Source: Anaeramoeba ignava (lineage: Eukaryota; Metamonada; Anaeramoebidae). From it: a DNA stretch of 64,000 nucleotides. Both the position numbers and the translations under genes were made by a program. The stretch covers positions 62,001 to 126,000 of the forward strand of contig JAPDFW010000114.1 of NCBI GenBank assembly GCA_028826165.1. The letters run 5' to 3'. Below, piece after piece: positions 47,429 to 59,292 of this stretch; the first letter of the stretch is position 1, and the number at the start of each line of letters is the position of its first letter. The notes beneath the pieces are model-generated. The model was not told where the DNA came from. It ran no database searches and saw only the letters and a list, made by a program, of their open reading frames with translations.

Positions 47429-50400
47429 TCAAATATTTCCAAATTCAAGTTCATTAATAAATTTTTGAGAAATAAAATCATCTTTTCTTCTTCCATATAA
47501 AATTCCAATCACATAATACACCCAATCAGCAGCAATTTCTTGAAGAAGAGAAATCTTTCCTTTTAAAAAATCAATGAGTTGATTTTTCTCTTCAAATTGA
47601 AAATGAATTAGATTAATAAGATGATTTGTATCTTTTTTGAACAAATCAATTAGAATTTCAACTTCAGTAATTTGATCTGTAAAATCATCTATTTGTAAAA
47701 AAGAATCTTTGAAAAATAGTTTTTTGAAAGCATCAAGTAAATAAACAAAAAAAGAAACTTGATTTTTTGGAAGAATAATAACTGAATCTTTTTCTTCTTG
47801 ATTGATTGTTTCAATTCTCATTTTTCCTGGAGTTTCTAATTTAAAAAGATTCGAATAAGGAGAAATTATTTGTTTCAAATTCTCAAGCAAAATTTTAAAC
47901 AAATAATTTAGAAGTTTCTTCAATTTATTTGTTGGCATCCTAACTGAATAAATGTGTGATTGATATTCCAAATAGCATAAAATTGGGATAAATAATTTTC
48001 TTGTTGATCTTTTACGAACTAGGAATTCTTTTACTATTATTGATTTTCTTCTTTTATTTTCTTTTGGTTGATTAATTGGTGATTTTTCTAAATGATTCAC
48101 AACTAATTTAAGTAATAAATTGTAAATTTCTCGATCCATTGAGTTTGCAAGAAATAAAATGATAAAATACAGTTGATTTTTAATGTTATTTTTTGTTTGT
48201 GTGTAAATATTATGAAAAGATTCTAATGCTTGTTTAATTGAATTTTCATTTTCATTTTCATTTTCATTTTCATTTTCATTTTCATTTTCATTTTCATTTA
48301 AATTTTCAAAAACATTTCTCAAACGATGATAAAGATCTTTCAAATAAATCAAAAATTTGCATATTAATTGAATCAATGAGCAAATTTGATTTGTAATTCT
48401 AAAAAATTGATTGTGTTCCTGCATTAATATATCCAGAACTTTTTCTTTTTTTTCTTCTTGAATTTTTGGATAAGTATTCAAAATTATACACATATTTTCA
48501 AATGAATTTTCTTTTTTGATTTTATCCACATATTCTTGTTCACTAGTTTCTTTATAAAAATAATTCACAATTTTTCCTGATAAATGAGAGACAATTTTAA
48601 ATATTTTCAAAGAAAGAAAAACTATATCTTCTGAAGACCATGAAACATTATTAATAAATTTCAAACCTAAATCAGCAATAATGCCAACTTGGTCAACAAG
48701 AAGAAGTCCAAAATTTTGTTCAAATAAACTTTGCAAATTAAGGTTTTCCTTAATTTGCTCCATCCAAACTATTGTTTTTTTTTTCAGGCTTGAAACCCAT
48801 GAAAATAAATTTGATCGATAAAATTTGGAAAGTGGGAATTTATTTTGGATTGTGATTTCAGGTGTAATATCTTTAAAAGAATCAATTTTCTTGTTGAAAT
48901 CGAGCAATTTTCTGCATAAACAATAAAATTCAAACCCAGAAATATTTGTCAACAAAAGATATCGCGAAATATCATTAAAAAGATATTTTGAATATTCGTT
49001 GATTGCAAGTTCAAGTATTTGACAAGAAAGTGAGAAAGTATTGCTGCCAAAATATTTGTAAATATCGAATATTTCTTGAAGTATCAACGGTGTAGCCTTG
49101 ATATATACGATTGCTTGGTTACTTGATGAGTAAATGCCAAGAAAAAATTCGAATTTCTTTATATATTGGGTGAATATATCTTCCTTAAACTGTTGTGATG
49201 TTGTGTATTCTCTTTCTAGTTGTTCAACTAAATTTTTCAATTCTTGAGCCTCTTTTTCTGTTGCTTTTTCTGCTTTATAAAGAAAAACTTTTTGATAATT
49301 TTCAAAAAATCCCTCTAAAATGATTGAAATGATCGATTTTTCAATGAATGATTTCTGGTTCTTTTCATTATAATTATTTTCTTCTTCAATTTGTAATTGA
49401 TTATTTTCTGTGTTTTTTTCAATGGGAATATTAATATCCAATTTCAAGCTTAATTCAAGAAGACTTCCGAAAACTAAGAGAAGTGATTTCAAACAGTTTT
49501 TAGGTGTATTTTGTGGGAAGTTGATAGTGAAATTTTTGATCAAATTTTTTGATTTTAAATATAATTTGTTTAAGGTTTCTTTAAGTTGCTTCTTTTCAGA
49601 AATATTTAAAGCTACATTCCCTCTATTTTTATTGTATGAGGTTGATAGAAAGTATTGCAATAATGAGTTGATTTGTATGAAGATATTTTCCGAAATCCAA
49701 ATATGATCTGTTAATATATCCAAGTATGTAATATTGAAAAAATGAGTTCCAATGCTGTAATGGAGGCAAAAATCCTCAAAGAAAGACAGAAGTTCTTCTG
49801 GTAAGGCTTCTTCTTTCATGGAAAAAGCATTTTGGAAATGCAGAGGATCATGTGCAGAATTGTCACTCATTCCAAAGAAATTTGTTGAAATAAGAATTGC
49901 CTTTTCCAGTAATTCTTTGAAAATTGGCTGGAATTTAGGGAATATTCTTGGTGTTTGTTTGAGTGTAATTTCTTTATTTGTTCCTAATACTAATTGACTA
50001 TAGACTAAATCAATAAGATTTTTATTTGTGGAAATCAGATCAAAGTAAATTTCAACTTCTATTGGATCAACTAATCTTTGTTTAGAATTCAATTCAAGTG
50101 GATAAAATGATGTTTTGGTGATTTTTTTTTTGCATTCATTGATATCGAGTTTCAATTCACCAATACAATATATATTTTCTGTTTCAATCATTTGATCAAC
50201 TTCCCATAAAGTGAAAATCAAATCATCCACTTTTTTCTTAACTGAAAATTCAAACACTATTGATTCTTTCCATTCTGGATTTAAATTAAAATCCACAATT
50301 TGTGTTGTTACATCGAGTTTGTTATATTCAAACTTCCCAAATAATTGGATTTTGTTTTTCTTGTTGTTTGTTGGTATTTTAACGTTTTTTGCAGATAAAA

Positions 50401-51934
50401 GCGATACTTTGATGGTTTTTTTGATACTTTCATTTTCAGTTTTTTTGTTTTTCTTTTTTGAATTATTTTCATTTGCAATTTTTTCTGATTCATAAATTGA
50501 AAATTTATTTATCATTTGGATTAATTTTTCTTCTTCTTTTTTTTTCCAAAAAATAAAATCTTCTTTTGAATCAAAATCTTCCTCTCTACAAATTAAATTA
50601 CTATGAATTTTCTCTTTCATTTGATTCAAAAATTCAATATTAATCTATTTTTTTTTTAAAATTTTTTTGAAATTTCAATTAAAATTTTTAAATTGAACAT
50701 TTTTAATTTTTACTTTTGGATCTGTCCAAATTGATTCTAATTGTAAAATTTGAATAAATTCTTTCTCTTTCACAAAAAGTATATGATTCAAAAACAGAAA
50801 TATTCTTTGTAACTGATAAAATATTTGATTAATTTCAATTTGGTCTTGATTTTCTATAATCTAAACAAAACAAAAAGATATAATAATAATAATAATAAAG
50901 AAATTTTCTTTGTTCCTTTTTCCTTTTAAAATTCAAATTAATACATTTCCAAATTCTTTTATACATTCACTTAATATTGTTGGTTTGTCTTCAATTTTTC
51001 TTTTTTGCAAAATGGAAAAAACAACTTTTCCAAATGAATCTGGAATATAATCCATAACAAGTTCATTCTCTTTTCCTTGAATTGATTTGATATATTTGTT
51101 TTTGAAAATGGTAATTGATTTTAAAAAAATTGATTTTGGATGATTTTGAGGAAAATCTTTGACATCTAGTTCGAGTTCATTAATTTTTTCTTGGATTGCT
51201 TTATCAATTCTTTCTAATTTATTCTTTGTCAAACGATTTACTTAAATTTGAAAAATAAAAACGAATAACAAATTTGATTTAAATTTAAAGATTTAAAGAT
51301 TTAAAGATTCAAAAATTTAAAGATTTAAAATATGTTCACAAAATTACAAATAGTACCAATAAAACCAAATTGAATTATATCTTGTGAAATTTCTTGATAT
51401 TTTTCTATGTCATGATATTTTTTTAAAGGAAAAAGAACTGCTCGAATTGCAAGATGATAAATTTCTAAATTATTTTGATTTAAATTTCCATTTTCCATTT
51501 CTGTAATTTTTTCTATTGTTTTTTTTCTTTTGTCTTTATCCAAAATATTTTCCGAATTTGTGATATCAATATCAAAATCTTTGTTTGATGTATTTGTTTT
51601 AATCCAAAGCATTAAAGTTTTTGAAAAATTATGGAATTTTAAATTGTGTTTTAAAATCTAAAAAGAAAAATTTCAATTAAAAAATTTCAATTAAAAAATT
51701 TCAATTAAAAAATTTTACTTTGGAAATTGTATAAAAAAAAGGATATCCTTCAGAAGCAATAAAAAATTCATATAAAAAGTCAATAACTAAATTTTTTTCT
51801 TTTTCTTTTTCTATTTCATATTTTTTAATTTGTGGAAATTCAAAATTTGCATGACGTAATTTGAATTTTGTGTTTTCATCAAATTTAGATTGAATTAAAT
51901 TAAGATCAACTTGATTTAAATTTAAAACATTCAT
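47429..51934 (-). CDS. Munc13-like protein (C2 - MUN domain)
   Basis: Five exons (51719-51934, 51348-51657, 50945-51240, 50699-50860, 47429-50644) join in phase to 1399 residues. The 50645-50698 intron is only 54 bp but restores the frame. The N-terminal ~390 residues are helical. A C2 domain lies at about 401-520 (KVSLLSAKNVKIP, then NPEWKESIVFEF). From about 608 the sequence follows the MUN domain (LPEELLSFFEDFCLHYSI, then NFPQNTPKNCLK). Near 1318 an MHD2-like LLDAFKKLF...DTNHLINLI segment follows. The C2 lacks the usual Asp-rich calcium loops. Munc13 proteins open syntaxin and prime vesicles for SNARE fusion. A short Asn-Glu repeat (48243-48297) sits in a loop. No C1 domain is seen. Confidence 0.82.
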
Positions 51935-52101
51935 ATATAAAAAATATTATTTGGAAAGAAAAAAAAAAAAGAAATTAAATTTTTATATTTGTTTTTGTAA
52001 ATTTTATGATTAAAAAAAAAATGAAAAAAATGAAAAAAAATTTTGAAAATTCATTTTTCATTTTTCATTTTTCATTTTTCTTTTTAATTTAATTTTATAA
52101 A
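51935..52101. promoter_or_regulatory. Divergent spacer Munc13-like / RAD17
   Basis: 167 bp. Four consecutive CATTTTT elements at 52050-52085 (TTCATTTTTCATTTTTC) precede the RAD17 ATG at 52102. Likely a shared promoter region. Confidence 0.4.
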
Positions 52102-55100
52102 ATGAGTTCTAAAGTGAAAGAAAATGATAAAATAAAAGGGAAGAAAAAGAAAAAACATTCAAACAAAAAACATAAAAAACATCATAAAAAAGAAAAAAAA
52201 AATTCAAAACAAAAAGAGAAAAATCAAAAAAATAATAAAAAACAAGAAAAAAACAAACGGATTTCTTTGAAAGATTTAGAAAAGCAAATCAATGAAAATG
52301 AATCTATTTCAAATCCAACAAAAAAACAAATTAAATTCGAACCACTTAAATTATCACAAAATCAAAAGAAAAGAAAGAAAAAAGAAGAAACAAAAGAAAC
52401 AAAAGAAACAAAAGAAAAAATAGAAGAAAATTTACAAAAAAAACCACAAACATTAATTCATCAAAATATTTTTTCTCAATTTCATCCAAGAAAAAATTCA
52501 AAATTAAAGCAATTAAAAATTACTCAAAATTTTAATTCTCAATTAGGATCATCTCAAAATTCATCAAATTCATTTAATATTCATCAAATTGTTAGAAATA
52601 AAAATAATACTCAAAAAGAATATCATCCAAAAACAAAATTGAAACATAATTTAAATTTTTTACAACGTTTAATTCCAAAAACAGAAGTGAGATTAAAAAT
52701 TAAAATCAAAATCAAAAATCAAAATCAAAATTTAAAATTAAAATTAAATAAAATTAAAATTAAAATTAAAATTAAAATTAAAATCAAAATTAAAAAAATT
52801 TTTTAAAATTAAAATTAAAATTAAAATTAAAATTAAAATTAAAATTAAAATTAAAATTAAAATCAAAATTAAAATTAAAATTAAAATTTAAAATAAAATT
52901 AAAATTAAAATTAAAAATTAAAATTAAAATTAAAATTAAAATTAAAATTTAAAATTAAAATTAAAAATTAAAATTAAAATTTAAAATTAAAATTAAAATT
53001 AAATCAAAATTAAAATAAAATTAAAATTAAAATTAAAATTAAAATTAAAATCAAAATTAAAATTAAAATTAAAATTAAAATTAAAATTAAAATTAAAATT
53101 AAAATCAAAATTAAAATTAAAATTAAAATTAAAATTAAAATTAAAATTAAAATTAAAATTAAAATTAAAATTAAAATCAAAATTAAAATTAAAATTTAAA
53201 TTCAAAATTAAAATTAAAATTAAAATTAAAATTAAAAATTCAAATTAAAATTAAAATTAAAATTTAAAATTTTTTATATTGTTTGTTGAAAAGAGTGATT
53301 TATGTATAAATCCAAAAAAAATTCAAGAGATTAAAAATTGGATGGTGCAAGCCTTAAAAGAAATTAAAATTAGAAATGGAGGAAGATTATTAATTTTAAC
53401 AGGTTCAAGTGGAATAGGAAAAACAATTGTAATTGAAGTTTTAGCCAAATCTTTAAAATGTGAAGTTTGTGAATGGAAAGAATCAACAGAAATTTCTAAA
53501 AAAGATATTGATGGTGAAATTTTCAAAATTAAAACAATCAATCCAAATGAATTATTTATCAAACTTTTTTTTTATTCAAAACAAAAACAAAATTTAATCA
53601 TTTCACAATTTTGATTCGCAATTTCTTTTTTTTCAAAATTTAAGGAAATAATATTATTCCATATGAAAGTAGATTAGAAGATTTGGAACAATTTCTTTAT
53701 GAATCAGAAAAGTATAATTAAATGAATATATTATTTTTCTTTATATAGAAATCAAAAATTCAAAAAAAAAACAAATACATTTCTCTTCATAGATTCCCAA
53801 GTTTAGTTATTGAAAAAATAAAAAATATATCATTAAATTCCAAAAATGAAAATGAAAATGAAAATGAAAAAGAAAAAGATAAAGATAAAAATAATGAAAT
53901 TCCAAAACAAGAATTTTTATCAAAAATTATTATGCTTGAAGAATTACCTTTTTTCAATTCTTTTGAGCAAAAACAAAGATTTCAAAATATGATTTCTCGA
54001 TATTTATTAGAGGGTGTATTTCCTTTAGTATTGATAATCTCTGATCATTTTATTTCAAGAGATACAAGAAGCAATTCACAAAATTTAAAATATGGAGCTT
54101 GGTCAATTTTATCAAAAGAAATAATCAATTCACCACTTGTTAAACATATTCGGTAAATTTGAAATTACAAAAAAAGAAAGAAAAACAACTGATTACAATT
54201 TAAATTCTTGTTTGTTTTTATAAAATATATCAGAATGAATCCAATTGCAAGAAGTTATATTTTAAAAGTTTTGAAAAAAATCAATTTGAATGAAAATTTG
54301 AAAATTTCACACAATGTTTTATCAATGATTTCTCAACACGCTAATGGTGATATTAGACAAGCATTAATTTTATTGCAATTGTTATGTTTAGATATGGAAG
54401 CCAAAAAAATAAAAAATATCAAACCGAAAAATGAGGAATTTGATTTAGATTTTTTCAAAAAATTTGGAAGAGGATTTTCACTTGGAATTTTTCATTCAAT
54501 CGGAAAAATTATTTTTGGCAAACGAAACGAAACAAATTCACAAGAAGTTAATAAAAGACCAAGCTTAAAATTTGATATTGAGGAAGTTATTGCACAATCA
54601 GGAGTTGATTCCTCAACATTTAGTTTGTTTTTACATGAAAACTATTTAGATTATTCTGAAAATATTGAAGATGTATCATTTGCAAGTGAATTTTTTTCAA
54701 ATTTTGATGTTTTAATAACACAAAATTGGAGAGTAAAAATATTTAAAATCAAAAATTTAAAAAATTTAAAAATATTTAAAATCAAAAATTTGAAAAATTT
54801 AAAAATATTTAAAAATATTTAAAAGGATGATTATCAAACTCATCTCAAATACTCAGAATTAACTTCTCGAGCTGTTATTGAATCAAATTATCATTCGATG
54901 AAACAATTCCATGAAAATTCTAAAAGTAAATTTATTAGATATGGATTCCATTCACCTCAAATTTTTCAACAAAATCGAAAATTAAAGCAAAATTTAGAGG
55001 AAACAAAACTTTTATTTCAAATGAAAACTTCAAGGTTCTCTTTTGAAACCCCAAGAGTTAGTACAAATCTTGGGAATTTAACATTTAGAACTTTAACAGT

Positions 55101-55380
55101 TGAAATGTTTCCTTATTTGATTAAAAATTTATCCAAATCTACAAAATTGTCAATAAATCAACAAATATTCTTATCTAATTTTTCCACTTATAAATTAAAT
55201 CCAAAATTTATTGAAAGACAGAAAATTACAGAAAGAAATTATATGGAAATGAATGATTTTGATTTCCAAGAACAATTTGAAGAGCAATTAAATTCTAAAG
55301 CAAATGGACAAGAAAATGATTTTCAAAATGAAGAAAATGATTTAAATGAATATCTTAAAATTGATGATATCGTGAATTAA
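52102..55380 (+). CDS. RAD17: RAD17 DNA-damage checkpoint clamp loader
   Basis: Exons 52102-52686, 53294-53513, 53645-53711, 53793-54152, 54234-54732 and 54826-55380 join in phase to 761 residues. A Lys-rich disordered N-terminus (about 1-185) is followed by the RAD17 entry motif LIPKTESDLCINPKKI, matching YKPETQHELAVHKKKI. Walker A is GSSGIGKT at about 232. LIISDHF and HANGDIRQALILLQL correspond to the sensor regions of clamp loaders. The RAD17-specific C-terminal part includes FHSIGKIIFGKR, LHENYLDY and ASEFFSNFDVL. RAD17 with RFC2-5 loads the 9-1-1 clamp at DNA damage. The first intron is a hexamer array; the others are 81-131 bp. Confidence 0.9.
52687..53293 (+). repeat. AAAATT hexamer intron of RAD17
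   Basis: 607-bp intron (donor GTGAGATT, acceptor TTGAAAAG). It consists of AAAATT hexamers with scattered AAAATC and AAAATTT units. The acceptor was chosen because it restores the conserved RAD17 P-x-T-x-x-x-L motif in phase 0. Confidence 0.88.
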
Positions 55381-55480
55381 ACAATTTTTTTTTTGAATTA
55401 ATTGTTTTTAAAAATATTATTTTTTTTTCATTTTTCTTCTTTCAAAAAAAAAATAAATAAATTGAAATTTCAAATTGAAA

Positions 55481-56940
55481 ATGACAGAAAATTATTCAAA
55501 TACAGAAAAACTTTCTGAAGATTTAAAAAATTTATTAACTTCAAGAAATGAGGAAAATTTTAGTGATTTTGAAGTTATTTGTGTGTTAAACGAAACACAA
55601 AAAACAACCATTAAATGCCATAAATCAATTTTATCAGTTCGAAGTGATTATTTCAAGTCTTTATTTCGATCCAAAATGAAAGAATATCAAGAAAATCGAA
55701 TCATTTTGGAAGATGTTTCACCAACAATTTTTGAAATAGTTTTGGAATATTTTTATACAGGAAAAATCAAAATCACACTTGAAAATGCAATTGATATTTT
55801 GCTTTTTTCATCCAAATATTTAATTGAAGATTTGGTTCAATTATCTTCTCAGTTTGTGAGTAAAAATTTGCAGGTTGAATATGTTGTGGATATTCTTAAA
55901 CTCTCAGAATCAAGAGGTTGGAATGATTTAATTGTTGCTTGTCAGAATTTTATTTTGTCCAATTTTCAAGAACTTTTTGCTTTGCCTTCTTTTCAAGATC
56001 TCACAAAAGATCAACTTTCTTTTTTATTAGAAAGTGATTTAGTTCAAGCAAATGAATTTGATATTTTTCAAGCATTAATTAATTGGGGGAAAAATAATCT
56101 GAATATGAAACCAAATGATTCAAATATCGCTAATTCAGAAAATCAAATTTTAAAAGAAGGGTTGTCAGATTTACTTGAGAAAATTCGGATTATTGATTTA
56201 TCTGATCAAGAAATGAAGCTAATTGAAAAAACAAAAATGATTCCAAAAGAAATTTTTAAAAATGTGAAGAAATTCAAATCAATATCACCAATTCATCTTG
56301 AGAAAAGCAAGAAATTCACACAAAAATTTTCACAAGACAAAAGATACTCTTGGGTTTTCGAGTCAAGATTTATATTCAAATCAAAAATTGTGAAAGAAAA
56401 AGAATATTTCCAAAAACTTAAAGAATGGATTCCTGATCAAACCTTCTTAAAAAACATGAAACTTGGATTTTCAACATCAAGAGATGGATTAGATTGCAAA
56501 AATGGAACGAAATGTGTCATGATAAAGGGAAAACATTGATACTAATCAAATCGACAAATGATTGTATTTTTGGATCCTTTTCAGAAGTCGGATGGGAAAC
56601 AGAGAAATCTCGAAGTCTGAAAGATCAAAGAACTCGTTATATTGGAGATCCAAATGCTTTTGTTTTTACATTGAAAAATTATCAAAATGATCCGCCTCAA
56701 AAATTCCCTATTCGAAAAAACAAAGTTCACGAAGCTATTTACTATAGTTATTCTTCTTGGGGTCCTTATGTTTTGGATATTTGTTTATATTCTAATATGA
56801 GTGCTGGAAATTCTAATCTTTTTGGTCAATCTTATTGTTTGCCAGATGGTTTGAGTTATTCAAGTAAAGAATCAAGAAATTATTTTGCTGGTTCAAATGG
56901 TGAATGGAAAGTTGCAGAAATGGAAACTTATTTTTTATAA
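55481..56940 (+). CDS. BTB-BACK-TLDc protein, second copy (one frameshift)
   Basis: From ATG 55481: BTB domain (SDFEVICVLNE, then IKCHKSILSVRSDYFKSLF) at about residues 25-125. A BACK domain follows (LEDLVQLSSQFVSKNLQVEYVVDIL... up to about 240), then a TLDc domain (LGFSTSRDGLD, KTLILIKSTNDCIFGSF, YCLPDGLSYSS, ETYFL). In the TLDc the frame is lost at a run of five A at about 56499-56503, where the paralogue at 20359 has six A (DSKKWHE). A single missing A restores the KWNEM motif. The rest of the gene is intact, so this could be one sequencing indel or a recent mutation. Confidence 0.85.
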
Positions 56941-57074
56941 AAACTGAAAAAAAAAATAACAGAAATTTTTTCTTCTTTTTAATTTTGAAGTGAATTTTGA
57001 TTTAATAAAAAAAAGTGGAATTAATGAAAAAAAAAATAAATTTTTTTTCTTTTTCTTTTTGATTTTTTTGGAAA

Positions 57075-57790
57075 TTATTTTTTAATCAAAATATATGGAT
57101 CTTTGTCTTTATAGCTGTCTCTCATTTTGTGTTTATGACTATCATCATAAACTTTTCCATCTGATTTAGAAATCTTATAAAAGCCTGTTGTATAAGGATC
57201 ATCATTTGTAACTGAATAATAATCATCAAATTCATAAATCTCAATAATTTGATCATAATTCATTTTTTTTTTATCAATATTTCCAACCTCTTCACTTTTA
57301 TTAATTGAATCCAAAATAAATTTTAATGCTTTTTCTGATTTTTCATTTGGAATAAATTGTTCCATTTTATCGAAATCATATTTTAAATCATTTGGATTTT
57401 GTTTTAATCCATAAGACATACTACTTTCGAATAAATTAACTGTTACTCCATAAACATAAGCTGTATTAAGTAAAATAAGATTAATATTGGAATAAAATTT
57501 AACTCTAATATTTTTGGAATTTGATTCAACTCTTATATGATCATAATGTGATGTTTCAAATGGTTTTGAAAAACGGGTTTGAATTTTATTAATTGCTATC
57601 TGTATTAATTTTTTTCTTCCAAGTTTTTTTGCTTTTTTTATTGTATATTCTTTTTTTTCAACTTTTATTTATTTATTAAAATTTTGATTAATAAAAAAAA
57701 GCAAAAAAATTTTATTCAAATTTATTTCAATTAATTTAATTAATTTTGATTTATAAATTTACAAGTAATTGTTTTATTTCCAATTTCCAT
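57075..57790 (-). CDS. Unknown protein, tandem copy A
   Basis: A 28-nt first exon (57763-57790) joins an exon at 57075-57661 in phase 1, giving 204 residues. Both splice sites are conserved in copy B. The protein has a basic helical N-terminal part (EYTIKKAKKLGRKKLIQ), a beta-rich middle (RVKFYSNINLILL, then TAYVYGVTV), and an acidic C-terminal region ending in SHKHKMRDS...DPYILIKK. No known family, signal peptide or membrane segment is recognised. Conservation between copies over the whole gene indicates it is genuinely coding. Function unknown. Confidence 0.75.
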
Positions 57791-58057
57791 TCTCCTTTTT
57801 TTAAATTAAATTTAAATTTAAAAATGAAAAAAAAATGAAAAAAAAATGAAAAAAAATTTTGAAATTAATTTTTTAAATTTAAATTAAATTTAAAATTAAA
57901 ATAATAATAAAAATTTGTTTTTTAAAATTATCTTAAATTGTTTTTTAATTAAATTGGAAATGTTATTCTTAATAATAATAATAATAATTAAAAGTGGAAT
58001 TAAGGAAAAAAAAATAAATTTTTTTTTTGAATTTTTGGATTTTGGATTTTTTTAAAA

Positions 58058-58770
58058 TTATTTCTCAATCAAAATATATGGATCTTTGTCTTGTCCAACC
58101 ATTTTGTGTTTATGTCTACCATCATAAACTTTTCCATTTGATTTAGAAATCTTATAAAAACTTCTTGTATAAGGATCATCATTTGTAACTGAATAATAAT
58201 CATCAAATTCATAAATATCAATAATTTGATCATAATTCATTTTTTTTTTATCAATATTTCCAACTTCTTCACTTTTATTAATTGAATCCAAAATAAATTG
58301 TAATGCTTTTTCTGATTTTTCATTTGGAATAAATTGTTCCATTTTGTTGAAATCATATTCAAAATCTTCTGGATTTTCTTTTATATCATAAGACATACTA
58401 CTTTCAAATAAATTAACTGTTACTCCATAAACATAAGCTGTATTAAGTAAAATAAGATTAATATTGGAATAAAATCTAACTCTAATATTTTTGGAATTTG
58501 ATTCAACTCTTATATGATCATAATGTGATGTTTCAAATGGTTTTGAAAAAGAAGATTGAATTTTATTAATTGCTATCTGTATTAATTTTTCTCTCCCAAG
58601 TTTTTTTGCTTCTTCTATTGTATATTCTTTTTTTTCAACTTTTATTTATTTATTAAAATTTTGATTAATAAAAAAAAAAAGCAAAAAAATTTTATTCAAA
58701 TTTATTTCAATTAATTTAATTAATTTTAATTTATAAATTTACAAGTAATTGTTTTATTTCCAATTTCCAT
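58058..58770 (-). CDS. Unknown protein, tandem copy B
   Basis: 202 residues from exons 58743-58770 and 58058-58638. It parallels copy A along its full length, with about 90% identity by eye. The C-terminal part differs (GRHKHKMVGQDKDPYILIEK). The duplication unit is 983 bp and includes 5' flanking sequence. Residue differences are mostly conservative (Lys/Glu/Asp swaps) and no frameshift separates the copies, which argues for purifying selection. Confidence 0.75.
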
Positions 58771-58892
58771 TCTTCTTTTTTTTAAATTAAATTTAAATTT
58801 TAAAATGAAAAAAAATGAAAAAAAAATGAAAAAAAAATGAAAAAAATTTGTTTCTTTTTTTTTCATTTTTTTAATTTTTAATTTAAAAATAA

Positions 58893-59189
58893 ATGGAAGA
58901 AATTAAAAATATTTTAAAAAATGAAGAGTTTGAGATTTGGGAAGATTATTTCAAACAAAAAGAACTTTTTGAACAAAATAAAAAAAGTTTTCTTGAGAAT
59001 AAAACACAAGAAACATTAAAAGCAACAAATGAACAAGCAATTGAATTAATGGAAAAAGCCAAAAAAGTGTTAGAAATTATTCAAGTTTATTCAACAACAA
59101 ATATGCAAATATGGGTTAAACTTTGGGGTATTTGGACAGAAGAAATGAAATGGCATATGACAATTCATGATGGATTAGAATTGAAATAA
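58893..59189 (+). CDS. Small hypothetical protein, 98 residues
   Basis: An ATG start preceded by a T-rich TTTTTTTTCATTTTTTT leader, followed by an uninterrupted frame of ordinary composition. The sequence is acidic and helical with several Trp residues (EIWEDYFKQKELF, then WVKLWGIWTEEMKWH), and could be a coiled-coil or adaptor subunit. No family recognised. Confidence 0.6.
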   Translation: MEEIKNILKNEEFEIWEDYFKQKELFEQNKKSFLENKTQETLKATNEQAIELMEKAKKVLEIIQVYSTTNMQIWVKLWGIWTEEMKWHMTIHDGLELK

Positions 59190-59292
59190 TTTTTAATTTA
59201 ATTTTTTTCAATTTAATTTTTTTCAATTAAAACTTTCCAAAAATTTCAATTTAATTTTTTCAATTTAAATTTTTTATTTCAAAATTTTCTTT

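Noticed and set aside
47429-51934. Two separate genes: a 1063-residue C2 protein and a small upstream gene
   Set aside because: A 54-bp GT-AG intron at 50645-50698 joins them in phase, and the combined length suits a Munc13-like protein. RNA would settle it.
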